64,000 nt of DNA, taken from positions 7,750,001-7,814,000 of the forward strand of contig CM055617.1 of the NCBI GenBank assembly GCA_029379385.1, written 5' to 3'. Shown piece by piece: positions 1-11,388 of the stretch. This DNA comes from Quillaja saponaria (taxonomy: Eukaryota > Streptophyta > Magnoliopsida > Fabales > Quillajaceae). Made by a program: the position numbers and the translations under genes. The notes under the pieces were generated by a model that had not been told where the DNA came from, made no database searches, and was given only the letters and a program-made list of their open reading frames with translations. Every line of letters starts with the position of its first letter. Within the stretch, counting starts at the first letter, position 1.

Positions 1-190
1 AATTTAACAACTTCAGAGAAAATCCCTCTTAATCCACCTAATTTCACACCCCTACATCAACCCCAAACACATGTTGCAAGATCAACTGGTTATGTGAAAT
101 TTGAAAAAGGATTCACCTACAAGCAACAAATTTTATTCAGCTGATGAAAGACTATCCCAAGTTGAATTCAAGTTATGTAATTTCTTTTGG
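1..190 (+). mobile_element. LTR-retroelement internal fragment (copy 1)
   Basis: This stretch is nearly the same as 4733-4895: both carry the same run around 'ccctcttaatccacctaat' and the same downstream text. The second copy follows a degenerate primer-binding site and an ATG, so I infer that both are remnants of the 5' internal (gag-like) region of one retroelement family. Frames are broken by stops and indels, and no gag motif can be recognised. The retroelement class is an inference. Confidence 0.45.
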
Positions 191-2397
191 AAAAGGACCA
201 ATCTTGCAATAAATAATTGATGGCCTAGAAGATGATGACCATCAAATCAAGAAATGGAAATAGGTTGAATAGAAAATTTGGGTGGGACAACAAGTCACGG
301 GAAGATTTTTGTCATTATATTGTAGCTTCATACATGGATAACACTGCAACTTAGATGAAGATGGTGCAGCTTGGAGGTCTTTTGAACAATAATTGTTGCA
401 AAATTGTAAGACTATGGCAGAAAGAACAGTATGGGAAGCAATGAATGATATGACAAGATCCTCCCACACTTGTTTTCAAGCTATAATGCTTTTAATGGTT
501 AATGTGAGACATGAAGATCAAGGATGTCCTCAAGTTGCATATATGAAGACTCATAATTTCTATTCAAGGAAGGAAATTCAAGAGATCATCTTCAAGGGTT
601 GAGTTAACTTACATGACTGGACTGTTAAGCTATCGTGATTGCATCACTTGGCGTAAATTTATTGGTTTACTTCAACAGTTGGTGCAGTGACTTCAAGTAA
701 GTTTTTCTCCTGCAAATTGAGGTGTTCGTCCAGCTCAGCTGCTCTCTTATTCTTCTAATGAGGGCAGCTGTATTTATGTAAAAATTTAAAAACCCACCAG
801 AAAATAATACTGTACTGACTTTTTTTTAATTAACTAATTTTTAATGTAAATATTTCAGATGATTTTTTTCAAATAGAGAAAAAAAAAATGTAAGTTGAGT
901 GAAACAAGAAATTAGCACTAGAGGGAATTAGAAGTCAAAATTCAACATAATTTTTTTTGTAGTATAACCAAGAATGAAGAAATTAAGAAGTCCAAGAGTC
1001 AATTTCATAGTGAAAAGACTCAAAATTCCTTTGGAAAATGATAAAAATTTATAGTAAAATTGAACAATGTTGTTTTTTGTTTTACATGCACACAACCTTT
1101 GGTTTTTATAATGATAAATTTAATTTCTTTATTCTATAAATAGTAAAAATTAATTATACTTATTTTTCTTTTAATTTTTTTTACGTTCACCCATCTTTTG
1201 AGAAATTGTGTAAAAAATTGATACAAGTATTGCACATCTAAGGAGAAAAAAAAAAAATACTAAATATCAACAAAAAAAAGTGTATATTAAACATATTATA
1301 AAAAATGTGTTAGAAGGTCATAACCAATTACAACAAAAATACAAAAAAAAAGCTCAGAATAAAGTAAAGGATTGAGATTTTCACTATCTGCTTTTTATAT
1401 ATAAATAATATATATGTTCTTATTTACGCTGAGATTCTTTTAGTAGTGTTGACATGTTTCTTCAATATTTTATACTAGAAATTTTCATTTTATGGGAAAC
1501 AAAAACAAATTAAAACTGCTTCTGTTTGATGGTAAGCGTTCAATTTTGGGCCCATACAAAATGTGACAGACTATCTCTTTGGATCTGTTAGAATCAATGA
1601 TACGGAAAAGAGCCCACAACATCAGTGAAATCTATAACACCAATAGTCAGCATAAGCCCATCCAAGTTCTAACATCTTTACTTTTTTATGTCAATCTAAC
1701 TTTATTTTCTTCTTTTTTTGAAGGTTAAGACTGCGTTTGGACGCATTGAAGTAGAACTGAAATTATAAAATTATTTTCAATTCTACTAAAAATAGAATTG
1801 ATTATAAATTATAATATACGAGTTTAGATCATATAAAGAATTACAATCAAAAGTATTTTTTTAAGTATTTGGTAATGATTGTCGTCATTTCTAGTAGCTT
1901 GTAACAATAGTTGTCTTTCTCCCAGCAGTGATTGTCATAGTCTTTGGTGGTTTAAGGATGTGGTTTCAAACATTTTTTGACAGGTTTCCTACAATGTATG
2001 TGGTTGTTTTCGATGAGTTTTGATGACAAAGGTATTAAGAACTTGTATTAAAATTTTCTGCTTGAGGAGTGGAGCTCGGGGATGACAATATTGAAGGGTG
2101 CTACTAGGATATCTAATTTTAGTTAGGAATTAGTGTAGAATAATTAAGAAAGATTTTCTATTTTGACTCATATTTACATCTTCATTTATGATTCTATTGG
2201 ACCTGTTCTTTGAAAGGTAATTATGTTACTTCAGATATCTAATGAAAGTTTCTCTTTTTTTTATGTTTTTAAATTTCGGGTCTAATGAAATTATTTGGGC
2301 CGAGCTGGTTGGGCTCAAAAAACATTTAGGTAGTGGAGCCTAAATAGACTTTGGGCATCTCACTTTCTTAAAATTGTAACCGGATAAACTTCTTCTT
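191..2397. other. Intergenic, AT-rich, no gene seen
   Basis: Only short random open frames occur here, without splice context or recognisable protein motifs. Positions 191-600 may extend the retroelement debris to the left. At about 1730 a 'tgcgtttgga' type start followed by inverted A/T-rich text resembles the ends of small DNA transposons, but no matching second end could be fixed. Poly-A and poly-T runs are frequent. Confidence 0.5.
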
Positions 2398-3115
2398 CTT
2401 CACTTCACCACTTTCTTTGAATTGCAGGTAAAAAAACACTGCATTTGACAAACCTATCAAGAAAGGCAAGTGTTGGGAATGATATATATGTGGAAAAAAA
2501 GTCATACTCTTATAGGGAGTTAGATTTATAGAACATAGTTATATTAATATATAGCAATGGATTGAATCATATTTAAAGTAAATTTATCTAACCTGTCATC
2601 AAATTCAAAATTAATTTATTTGACCGATCATCAAATTCATCAACTTTGTCTCATGATATTGATAATGACGGAAAAGATAGATTTAATTTTAATCTGATTC
2701 ATGCTATTTATGACCATGTTTTATAAATCTAACTTTATAGAAGAGAATGACTTTTTTTTATCGTTATGTTAGAATAATAAATTAAATTATGTGTAGTAGT
2801 TTGTAAAAACAAATTGTATAACTATCATAACTCGATCTAAAATATATTGAATCTACTCATTTTTTTTCTTGTTTTTGCACCCTGTGCATAGAAAAAAGTT
2901 TGTAGACAAGACATTAAAAAAAATTACAAAACACATTGTAATAGAAAAAATATTATTGTCTATAAATATATAGACAACTACTAAAAAAAAATTATTATTG
3001 TATCATTTGGCAACAATTTTGATGCATTTCATAATAGTTTTTGATCATATATATTTATAAATCTTTATATATCATCATAACTTAATTTTAATGTCCAACT
3101 TCTTAACTCAATTTT
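2398..3115 (+). repeat. Dispersed repeat with MITE-like core, copy A
   Basis: This segment aligns with 4893-5755 over most of its length; copy B has about 170 extra bases near its left side. Inside, about 2478-2770, a left arm containing 'agtcatactctt' and 'gagttagattta' is matched by an inverted arm containing 'taaatctaac' and 'gaatgactt'. That gives terminal inverted repeats about 40-60 bases long around a roughly 290 bp unit, as expected for a non-autonomous DNA transposon (MITE). The A/T-rich flank out to 3115 is shared by both copies, so a larger unit was duplicated. No coding capacity is seen. Confidence 0.5.
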
Positions 3116-3337
3116 TGATAATGGAGTTATCCACCAATTTATTCTTCTTCTCCTTCAAGATGGCTACCCATCTAGTGGACAGAACATAATAGTTTTTGAT
3201 CATATATATTTATAAATCTTTATATATCATCATAACTTAATTTTAATATCCAACTTCTTAACTCAATTTTTGATGATGGAGTTATCCACCAATTTATTCT
3301 TCTTCTCAAGATGGCCTACCCATCTAGTAGACAGAAC
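3030..3337 (+). repeat. Tandem duplication, 155 bp unit x2
   Basis: Units 3030-3184 and 3185-3337 are near-identical. Each begins with 'cataatagtttttgatcat' and ends with 'tagacagaa' or 'tggacagaa'. Unit 2 has a small deletion in a CT-rich run and a few substitutions. The first unit overlaps the right end of repeat copy A, so the duplication arose after that repeat was in place. Confidence 0.8.
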
Positions 3338-3861
3338 ATATTTGGAGGGGGACAGACTATACAGATGGATCTCTTTGTCTTATCCTCACAACCATTTTAC
3401 CATAATTTAATTAACAAATTAAATTAGTTATACTCCAATATCCTAAATTAATTTATTTAATATCATAACATAAAGTTCAAAATTGTGAAACAAACTTGAA
3501 ATGTATACTAGCAACTGAGTTTATATACTTGGTTTTCACATGTAAAAACATAAAGATAATGTCATAATGTATATTTAGGCACAAGTAGCATGAAAAAAAT
3601 TTGATAAAAAAAATTCAAAAATTGCTTATACTGTATAAGGGTAACACTAACAATCGAAAAGTTCTAAACTTTTAATTACAACTGAAATTCAAACAACTTA
3701 TTGAAATTAAATTTCCTGATTAGAAAAAAATAATAATAATACAATTTTGGACCCTCTATAGAGATGGCTAATTTTCAACCTGTCTAGCGTACCATCATTC
3801 TGGTGGGATTTTTATCTTTTATTTTGCTAAGAAAGGTGCAATAAAAGAAATTAGTTCAAGT
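3338..3861. other. Intergenic, no gene seen
   Basis: AT-rich sequence between the tandem duplication and the LINE fragment. No reading frame of note and no recognisable repeat ends. Confidence 0.5.
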
Positions 3862-4390
3862 TTACAAATTTCGGGCTAATAATCTCAATAGCATCATCAT
3901 ACATAATAGTATTGAACATAAAGGAAGGCATAACATCATAAATAGATAAGTTTCTAGTCCTTGCTGTGCTTCCTTGGCCATCTTGCTTGCTGCTTGATTC
4001 TCCGCTTGAAGGTGTGGTAGAGTTTTAATTGCTGGAATCTCCTGAACAGTGACTCTACAATCATCGATTAGAGTCCCAAGGATGTGATATAAAAACAACA
4101 ATATGTATAATATAAATAACAAGAAAAGCATCAACAACAATTTCCAAATTTGGTGTACCCTTATCCTAAGCTAGTGAAAGGCCATCTCTTAGGGCCCAAC
4201 GCTCTGCTTCCACAGTGGTTCCCCAACCAATAGTTCTAAAGAAACCAACAACAAAGGCACCTGACTCATCCCATCCTTTAACAGACCCCTCTCCCAGAAA
4301 TTTTTTATGGATTCCCAACGTCAAACCATCCGTGTTCAATTTAACATAACCCAGTTTAAGAGGAATCCAACAAAGTCAATTTGGGGTTAG
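3862..4390 (-). mobile_element. LINE 3' fragment (RNase H-like region), degenerate
   Basis: On the minus strand, broken frames give the pieces VEAERWALRDGLSLA and LGTLIDDCR followed by LQAENQAASKMAKEAQQG. These match in order the RNase H tail of the larger LINE at 6160-10860, which has IEAKLWALRDGLKIV and LGSIIDDCR followed by KSKVANILAKE. The domain is interrupted by stops and shifts and cannot make a protein. It is a 5'-truncated relic, as LINE insertions often are. The boundaries are approximate. Confidence 0.7.
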
Positions 4391-4900
4391 GTTATTTTAG
4401 GCAATTTGTTAGCCAAAATAAGCCTATTAGACATTGTAAACCGGAAATAATGGAATTGTTAATGAAATTGGTTAGCACCTGATGGGTTAGATTCTCTCTA
4501 CCTTTTCTTATCTATTCCTCTCCCTCTTTTCTCTGTATAAACCCATTGAAACCCTTGGTTTTGAGTTCCATCATTAACAGTAGTATCAGAACTCCTTTCC
4601 GACTCTAAAATCGATCATGGTGGATGTGGATTCGAGTGCTATGGATCATCCATAGAATGAAGATAAAGTTGCAAGCTAGCTGCAAGCCATGTTTGAAAAT
4701 ATGCTAAATTCTTAGAACTCTGCTCTTGCAAAATTAACAACTTCAGAGAAATCCCTCTTAATCCACCTAATTTCACACCCCTGCATCAACCCTAAACACA
4801 TGACATAAGCTGGTTATGTGGAATTTCGGAATGATTCACCTACAAGCAACAAATTTTATCATCTCATGAAAAGACTATCCCAAGTCGAATTCAGTTCACC
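4391..4900 (+). mobile_element. LTR-retroelement remnant: LTR end, PBS, gag start (copy 2)
   Basis: A promoter-like stretch with 'ctgtataaaccc' (about 4537) is followed by 'gtagtatcagaac' (about 4582). That resembles the TGGTATCAGAGC primer-binding site complementary to initiator Met tRNA. An ATG follows at 4617 in a short frame broken by stops, and then the segment shared with 1-190 begins. The order LTR end, PBS, gag-like start is what is known of plant LTR retrotransposons. No matching second LTR was found, so the element is incomplete. Confidence 0.45.
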
Positions 4901-5760
4901 ACTTTCTTTGAATTGCAAGTCAAAAACTCTGCATTTGACAAACTTATCAAGAAAGGCAAGTGTTCCTTGACACCAAAGAAGAGTTCTACCCAGTGCTTTA
5001 TTTCTATCCTAGTTAATCTTGATTTGACATTAGAATTATATTGATTTTTCCCAATAACCAAATACTTTTGTTTGTAAATACTACATATTTGTTTCCATCC
5101 ATAAATCTATTTTCTTCCCTGTGAGTTAGAAAGCCTAAGTGTTGGGAATGATATATACGTAGCAAGAAGTCATACTCTTCCACAGAGTTAGATTTATAAG
5201 ACATAGTTATATTAATATATAGCAATGGACTGAATCAAATTAAAAATAAATGTATCTGAATTGTCATTAGATTCCTAAGTTATGTCTTTTGGTGCTGATC
5301 ATGGCGAGTCAGATAGATTTAGTTTTAATCTGATTAAGTCCATAGATATATATAATCATGTTTTATAAATCTAACTCTATAAAAGAGTATGACTTTTTAA
5401 CTAAAAATATATCATTATTTCGTAATAATAAATTAAATTATGTGTAATAGTTTGTGATCACAAATTGTATAATTATAATAACTCAGTCTATTGGATCTAC
5501 TAATTTTTTTTCTTCACCCTATGTACTAGAATATAGTTGTAGGCAATATATTAAAATTTTTACAAAGCATATTGTAATAGAAATAATTTATTGTACATAT
5601 TTTAATAGACAACCATTGAAAAAATTATTATTGTATCATTTGACAATGATTTTGATGCATTTCATAATAGTGTTTGATCATATATATATATATATATATA
5701 TATATAAATCTTTATATATCGTCATAACTCAAATTTGATGTAGTATCCAACTTCTTAATT
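4893..5760 (+). repeat. Dispersed repeat with MITE-like core, copy B
   Basis: This is the second copy of the 2398-3115 repeat, with about 170 extra bases at 4966-5133. The inverted arms are clearer here: an arm at about 5168-5205 ('cagagttagatttataaga') is answered by its complement at about 5362-5400 ('ttataaatctaactct' then 'gagtatgactt'), giving a core at about 5143-5415. A short (TA)n run at about 5683-5706 lies near the right end. The small open frame at 5454-5738 in this repeat is not a gene. Confidence 0.5.
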
Positions 5761-6159
5761 CCATATAAACATTTGTTTGGCGTTGAATCTAGAAGAGTAG
5801 CTAGGAGTTATTGGCTGCATGTATCTCAAAAGAAAATAATGCTCTTCCATGGAAGAACTGAATTTAAAGACGAGTTTTTTGCACTATTATTAACAATATA
5901 TCTATATTATTTTAAAAGTTAAAACATCCTTATGTACGTCTCGTTTGGTGTATCATAGAGAATTTATAAAATAAAATTATACAATAAATTATGTTGTATA
6001 GTTATCAAATATTATACTATTATCTTATTCTTTTCCTCTCACTATATAACTTTATTAAGAAATATTATAAGGGGAGTTAATAATATAAATCTATATTAAC
6101 CTGTTGTTGTCAAATATTATATAAGAGTCAATTGAATAGTTTTATACTATTTTGTTATC
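5761..6159. other. Intergenic, no gene seen
   Basis: AT-rich spacer between repeat copy B and the LINE poly(A) end. A 'cgtttggtg' motif near 5943 resembles the end of a small DNA transposon, but no partner end was identified. Confidence 0.4.
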
Positions 6160-6193
6160 CTTTTTTTTTTTTGAAAAAATGGAGCATAATCAA

Positions 6194-6873
6194 TTAGAAA
6201 GCACGAATCAGTCTAGGAGAACAAGTCCCCTTAGAATCAAACAAAATAGCAAGAGAAATAAAAGCAGGAATATAAGAAAGCAACAGATCAATTTTAAAAT
6301 GAGTCTCTTTCGCAAGAATATTTGCCACTTTGCTCTTTTCTCGATAACAATGGTATTGGGTCACTGTATGAAATTCCTTCAGCCAAGATCTGCAATCATC
6401 AATAATAGACCCTAAAGAATGGATCAAAGAGTAGCATTTTTAATAAGTTGTAAAACAAGAGTAGCATCAACTGCCACTTCCAAATTTCTGATCTTAAGTT
6501 CAGCAACAATTTTCAAACCATCTCTAAGTGCCCATAATTTAGCTTCTATAGCTGTTCCATAACTAATGTTCCTGCAAATATCTCTTACAAAATCTCCCAA
6601 AGCATCTTTTAAAACATCTCCACCCGCTATTTTTCCAAGATTTCCTAAAGAGGTCCCATCTATATTAAGTTTAATAAACCTTGGTTGAAGTGGTGACCAC
6701 ATAATATTAATAGAGACCTTATTACTAAAATTAGTTTTAGAAATAGAGGCATAGAACTCTGCAGAATGAAAAAAAACTGATATCCAGCAGGTCAGAACAA
6801 GGAATATCCTTGTTTTCAAAAATCTTAAGATTTCTATAAGTCCATAATTTCCAGCAGACATGAAGAAAAACAA
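6194..6873 (-). mobile_element. LINE RNase H domain (broken)
   Basis: The frame at 6,873-6,424 contains FIKLNIDGTSLG, GGDVLKDALGDFV, EAKLWALRDGL and DATLVLQLI. A second frame at 6,427-6,194 continues with LGSIIDDCRSWL and KVANILAKE. These are RNase H family blocks; the acidic active-site residues in NIDGT, EAKLWAL and VDATLV are visible. The domain is split by a frame change near 6,425. Confidence 0.8.
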
Positions 6874-7753
6874 TATTCCAAGGAAAAGAAGAATTTCCCA
6901 AAAAAAAAAGGCTCAACACAAAAAGAATTAAGCTTTAGCCATAAGAAGACCTCAGGTTCCTCAAAATTTGTCAAGGAGTTTGGAATGCCTAATTTAGTCC
7001 ACACTTGTCTAGCAACCTCTCTCAGGATATGAAAAGTAGTTTCATCAGTATTCAGACACCAAGGATAATTCTTGATAGTATTCATTCCTCGGTTAAAAAG
7101 GAGAACTCTATTGGGAATACTATTATGACAACATAACTAGAAAAAAAGTTTTGAACCTAATATGAATAGGAATTTTCCAAACCCAATCAAACTTATTGAC
7201 ACTAATGAAATGAGTAACACAAGCATACTGATAAGCAGAATTAACATAAAAAAAACTTATCAGAATTGCCATCCTAAATAATTTGGTCACTGGATGTACC
7301 CTTGCTTTGAATAGCAATAGCTTTTATCCTATCAAAAATATGTATAGGAAATTTCTCAATCAAGTATTGAATATTCTAATAATTACCATCCAAAACATTA
7401 GCAACAGTGAACTCACACTCTTCCATATCAAGAGAACCAATAAAGAAGTTTCTAATAGGTCCAAGACCTGACCAGTTTTCCCTCCAAAAAGAAATAGACT
7501 TACCATCTCTCACAATCCATATACTACCCTTCTTAATGATAGGAAAAGCTTTGATCAAGCTCATCCAGATGCAGGAACCTTTCTTAGAACTAACAAAAGC
7601 CTCATGACAGTGGTCTCTTCTAATATATTTAACTTTGATAACTTTTTCCCACACCCCATTTTTACCTTTGATAAGGCTCCAATTAAGTTTAGCTGCCAAA
7701 GTCAGATCTCTAAATTTAGCTTTTTTAAGGCCCAAACCCCCTAAACTCTTGCT

Positions 7754-9288
7754 TTAAGTAACCTTATCCCACCCCAACAAGTGTAGCTTTCTTTTCTCAC
7801 TAGTAGAACCCCAAAGAAAATTCTTATTGAGTCTATCAAGTTCATCATAGACAGAAGAAGGAAGGACACAATTCTGTATGTAGTAACTAGGAATAGCAAC
7901 AGTGACAGACTTAATCATTAATCTACCAGCAAAAGAAAGGCATTTAGCCTTCCAACCCGAAAGTCTATCTCTCATTTTGTTAATAACAAATTGAAAATTC
8001 TCTCTTTTAGGAGCACCTTTGAGAAGAGGAAAACCAAGATAGATCCCTAAATCCACAGTAGGTCGGATATGAAGAATCACAACAATATCATTAACCATTC
8101 TATCAGAAACACACAGACTAAAAAATAATCTAGATTTATCATGGTTGACATATTGCCCAGAGTTAACACAAAAACTTTCATAGCCTTAGCAGTTTCCTTA
8201 TCAGCTTTGCCAATGAGAATAATGTCATCAGCAAAGAAAATGTGAGAAATGAGAGGGCCATTTCTACTTATCCTAATAGGATTCCAATTCCCAGAAGCAC
8301 ACTCCCTGTCAATCAAAGAGGACAAATACTCAAGACAAATAACAAAAATGTAAGGAGAAATTGGGTCTCCTTGTCTAATTCCCCTAGAAGGGTAATCTTA
8401 TCAGTTCTTTGGCCATTGACAATAATAAAAGAGGGCTGTTAAGTAATATAAGACATAACAAGAGATATCCACGTTGGAGAAAGGCCAAACATAGTTAAAG
8501 CATCTCTGATAAAACTCCACTCAAGTCTGTCATAAGCTTTGTGCAGATCAATTTTAATCATAAAATTACCTTTCCCTGTTTTCAAATTACAAGTAGAATG
8601 AAAAACCTTATAAGCTATAATAATATTCCCCACACTTCCTACCAGGAATGAAGCTACCCTGCAGGGGATCAATCAGCTCATTTATGATGGGTCTCAGTCT
8701 ATTGGACAGAATTTTGATAACAATTTTATATAAAGTGTTACACAGACTTATAGGCCTAAATTGATTCAAAGACTAAGGATTTTCAACTTTAGGAATGAGA
8801 CAGATTAAGGTGTTATTCCACTTATTATTCATTTTTTCATTTTTAAAAATGTCATCAATTTCAAAGAACATATAATCTCCAACAATATGCCAGTATTTTT
8901 GAAAAAACACCGGATGGAAACCATCATGTCCAGGAGCCTTGAAGGGTTTCATTTGGAAAAGAGCACCCCTAACCTCAGTTCTAGAAATAACTTTATCAAG
9001 AATGGTCTTATGCTTGAAAGATATATGAGGAAATAAATCACACATGGGAATTCTCCTGAAACTAGAATTCTCAAAGGAAGTAGAGAAAAGATCAGAGAAA
9101 TGGGCTTTAACTAAGTAAGTAATTTCACAATTATTAACAACCCATTCACCAACCCTATTTTTCAGACCAAGAATCTTATTAGTTTTCCTTCTACAAATAG
9201 TGGAGATGTAAAAAAATCTAGTGTTGCTATCACCACAAGCAAGCCAATTAAATCTAGACCTGGTAAGCCAAAAGTCCTCTTCAAGCAA
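7754..9288 (-). mobile_element. LINE reverse transcriptase domain (broken)
   Basis: Three successive frames together cover the RT. The first is WLACGDSNTRFFY with KAPGHDGFHPVFFQKYW and NNTLICLIPKV (9,288-8,773). The second has the fingers and palm motif KIDLHKAYDRLEW (8,672-8,439). The third has the catalytic FADDIILIGKA (8,325-8,077), followed by the thumb-region block IYLGFPLLKGAPKR and RLSGWKAKCLSFAGR (8,098-7,754). The frames are separated by shifts and stops, so no active enzyme can be made. Confidence 0.85.
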
Positions 9289-9689
9289 AAGAATATGATT
9301 GAGATCCTCTTTAGAGATCCTTCAAGGGAAACTGAGGAAAGCATAAGGGGAAAGGGAGAGCTCTCTTTGAGTGCCAGACAGCCTAGCCAACACCCTGTTT
9401 TTTCCTACTGAATTAGATTCCCAAACTGAATTCTGATTCCAAGACTCAAGAGCACTAGACAGGTTCCAACAAGTGTGGGTTTAAATTATCTTGAGAATTA
9501 ATCCAAACATCCTTGACAACATCGAAGAAGGAAGGGTCTGAGGTTCAAAAAGGCTTCAAATCAAAAATGCTTGATTCCTTTAACAATAGAGGGCTTGAGA
9601 TCAATAAGAATGGGATTGTGATCAGATTTGAATCTAGGAAGATGAATAACAGTGTTATTAGGAAAGTGGTTCACCCACTCAGAATTAGC

Positions 9690-10295
9690 TCAAGCTCTAT
9701 CAATTCTAATAAGAATGAGAGAACCATCCTCTCTATGATTCGACCAAGTATGTCTAGGACCAGAAAAACCAAGATCAATCAAATTGTAGTGATCCATACA
9801 ATTATTGTAAAATTTAGCTCTATTCCAATTAATATTTCTACCACCAATTTTATCAATAGGTCTCAATATTTCATTAAAATCACCAGCAAGCAACCATGGT
9901 AAATTAAGCCTATCAGACACCTCAATGAGATTATTCGAAAGAAATAAACGTTTGGAAAATTTAGGACTAGCATAGATACCTGAAAAAAGCCAAGAGAAAT
10001 TGGAATGCCTCACCTTGACCATTGCTTGAATTTCCTGCTCATCCTTCTTAATGATATCAAGAATGAAAGCATTTAGTTTCCAAAGCATCCATAATTCCCC
10101 AGAAAATCCAATTGGATCCACAATACTCCTTCCAGCAAAAGGAAGGGAAGAGATAACTCTTTTTGCAGCCTCTCCTTGAATCCTAGTTTCAGTAACCACA
10201 AAAATAGTAAGATCATGACTTCTAACGAGCTCCATAAAGCTCCTGCAAAAATTCGGACCTCCTGCACCTCTACAATTCTAGGCAATGATCTTCAT
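9690..10295 (-). mobile_element. LINE endonuclease domain (broken)
   Basis: The usual ORF2 start of plant L1 elements, MKIIAWNCRGAG, is present but its tryptophan codon reads TAG (MKIIA-stop-NCRGAG). Downstream are VVTETRIQG with the catalytic glutamate, WLLAGDFNEIL, GPRHTWSNHR and RIDRA. These are the conserved blocks of the exonuclease-endonuclease-phosphatase fold that nicks target DNA. The stop codon alone would silence ORF2. Confidence 0.8.
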
Positions 10296-10860
10296 CAAAA
10301 TAAAGTTAAGAATTTTCTCCATCAGGGGCACTTGGAAATCCCCCAGTGTCTCTGCCAGAACCTTCATTCAACCAGTCTCCAGTTGGTTCACCCTCTGTGT
10401 CACCCTCCTTGAAAATAACAGAACTTCGTAAATCATCCCCCCTTCTGCGAGCCGAAGCTCTGATTTCACGCAAATTCTTACCCGATTTTGTCTTCTGGTT
10501 CCCTCCATAACCAAGATGAAGTTTGCCCTTCCTGAGAAAAGTTGTTCTATTGGGTTCAAGCTCAGTAACAACTATACAACCTCGTTTATGTGGTTTGACT
10601 CCAAGTCCAGATAGTCCTTCATTAAGGAATTCAGTTCCATTGAAAACATCCACTGATGTTGGTTAGGGCTTTTTTGCTTAAGGTTCTGATTTTCCACCAG
10701 TACACCCCAATTCATCCCGAGTGCTGAGCAGAAACACAATGGTTCGATCTCAGAATATCTCCTTTCGCTTCTCTTCTAATTGTTGACATCTTGGCAATAT
10801 TCTTTGGAACCACTCTTTCCTCAGTCATTTCCCGTCCTCTCAGCATCTTCAGAATCTAGG

Positions 10861-11388
10861 ATGTTTTAAATAATATAAATTTATTAATTTAAATTTAAAT
10901 TAAATTAATAAAAAATTTGATAATTACTCATCATTCATAATTACTCACATACTAATTATTACTCTTTTATTTTATATTTTTTTAATAACTATTCACATCA
11001 TTTTTATTCATATACTATCCCCTCTTTTGCCTTAGACTAAAGCATTTAAATGACAATTTATTTTAAAAAATTATTGAGTATGTGCTTAACTACGTGCATG
11101 ATATATGTGATTAAGTATATGAAATTTTTGGTACATTGTGAGAAGATTTTAGGAATTTAAGTAATTTAATAGATTTGGAAATTGGAACCAAAAGAATTTG
11201 AAAAATACAAATACACCCAAACTCTATGGCGACGTGCGAGATGCAGGCGTGGAAGTTACATTCTCTCCTACCGAGAGTGACATAGCACCAAGAAAAGACT
11301 GACGTTTACTTTCTTTCTCACTCTCCCTCCCGGCAGTGACATTCCCTCTCCCTCCATTTTCGCTTGATCCAATCTCTCTCACTCTCTC
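10861..11388. promoter_or_regulatory. Intergenic and probable promoter/5' leader of the TMEM87-like gene
   Basis: AT-rich spacer to about 11,220, then a CT-rich stretch ('ctttctttctcactctccc') running up to the start codon. CT-rich leaders are common in plant genes. No TATA box could be assigned with confidence. Confidence 0.35.

Larger units (their letters stand above)
6160..10860 (-). mobile_element. L1-type LINE retrotransposon, near full length, inactivated
   Basis: Read on the minus strand the order is: ORF1-like tail (about 10,650-10,306), apurinic-type endonuclease (10,295-9,690), reverse transcriptase (9,288-7,754), a cysteine-rich region after the RT (about 7,735-6,830), RNase H (about 6,700-6,194), and a terminal poly(A), seen as a poly(T) run at about 6,161-6,172 on the plus strand. 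This order is typical of plant L1-clade elements that carry RNase H. The coding region is split into many frames by stops and indels, so the copy is dead. No clear target-site duplication was found. The 5' limit is set only by the end of recognisable sequence near 10,860. Confidence 0.85.

Noticed and set aside
5454..5738. 94-residue frame in repeat copy B
   Set aside because: Low-complexity Ile/Tyr text from an AT-rich repeat with a TA microsatellite.
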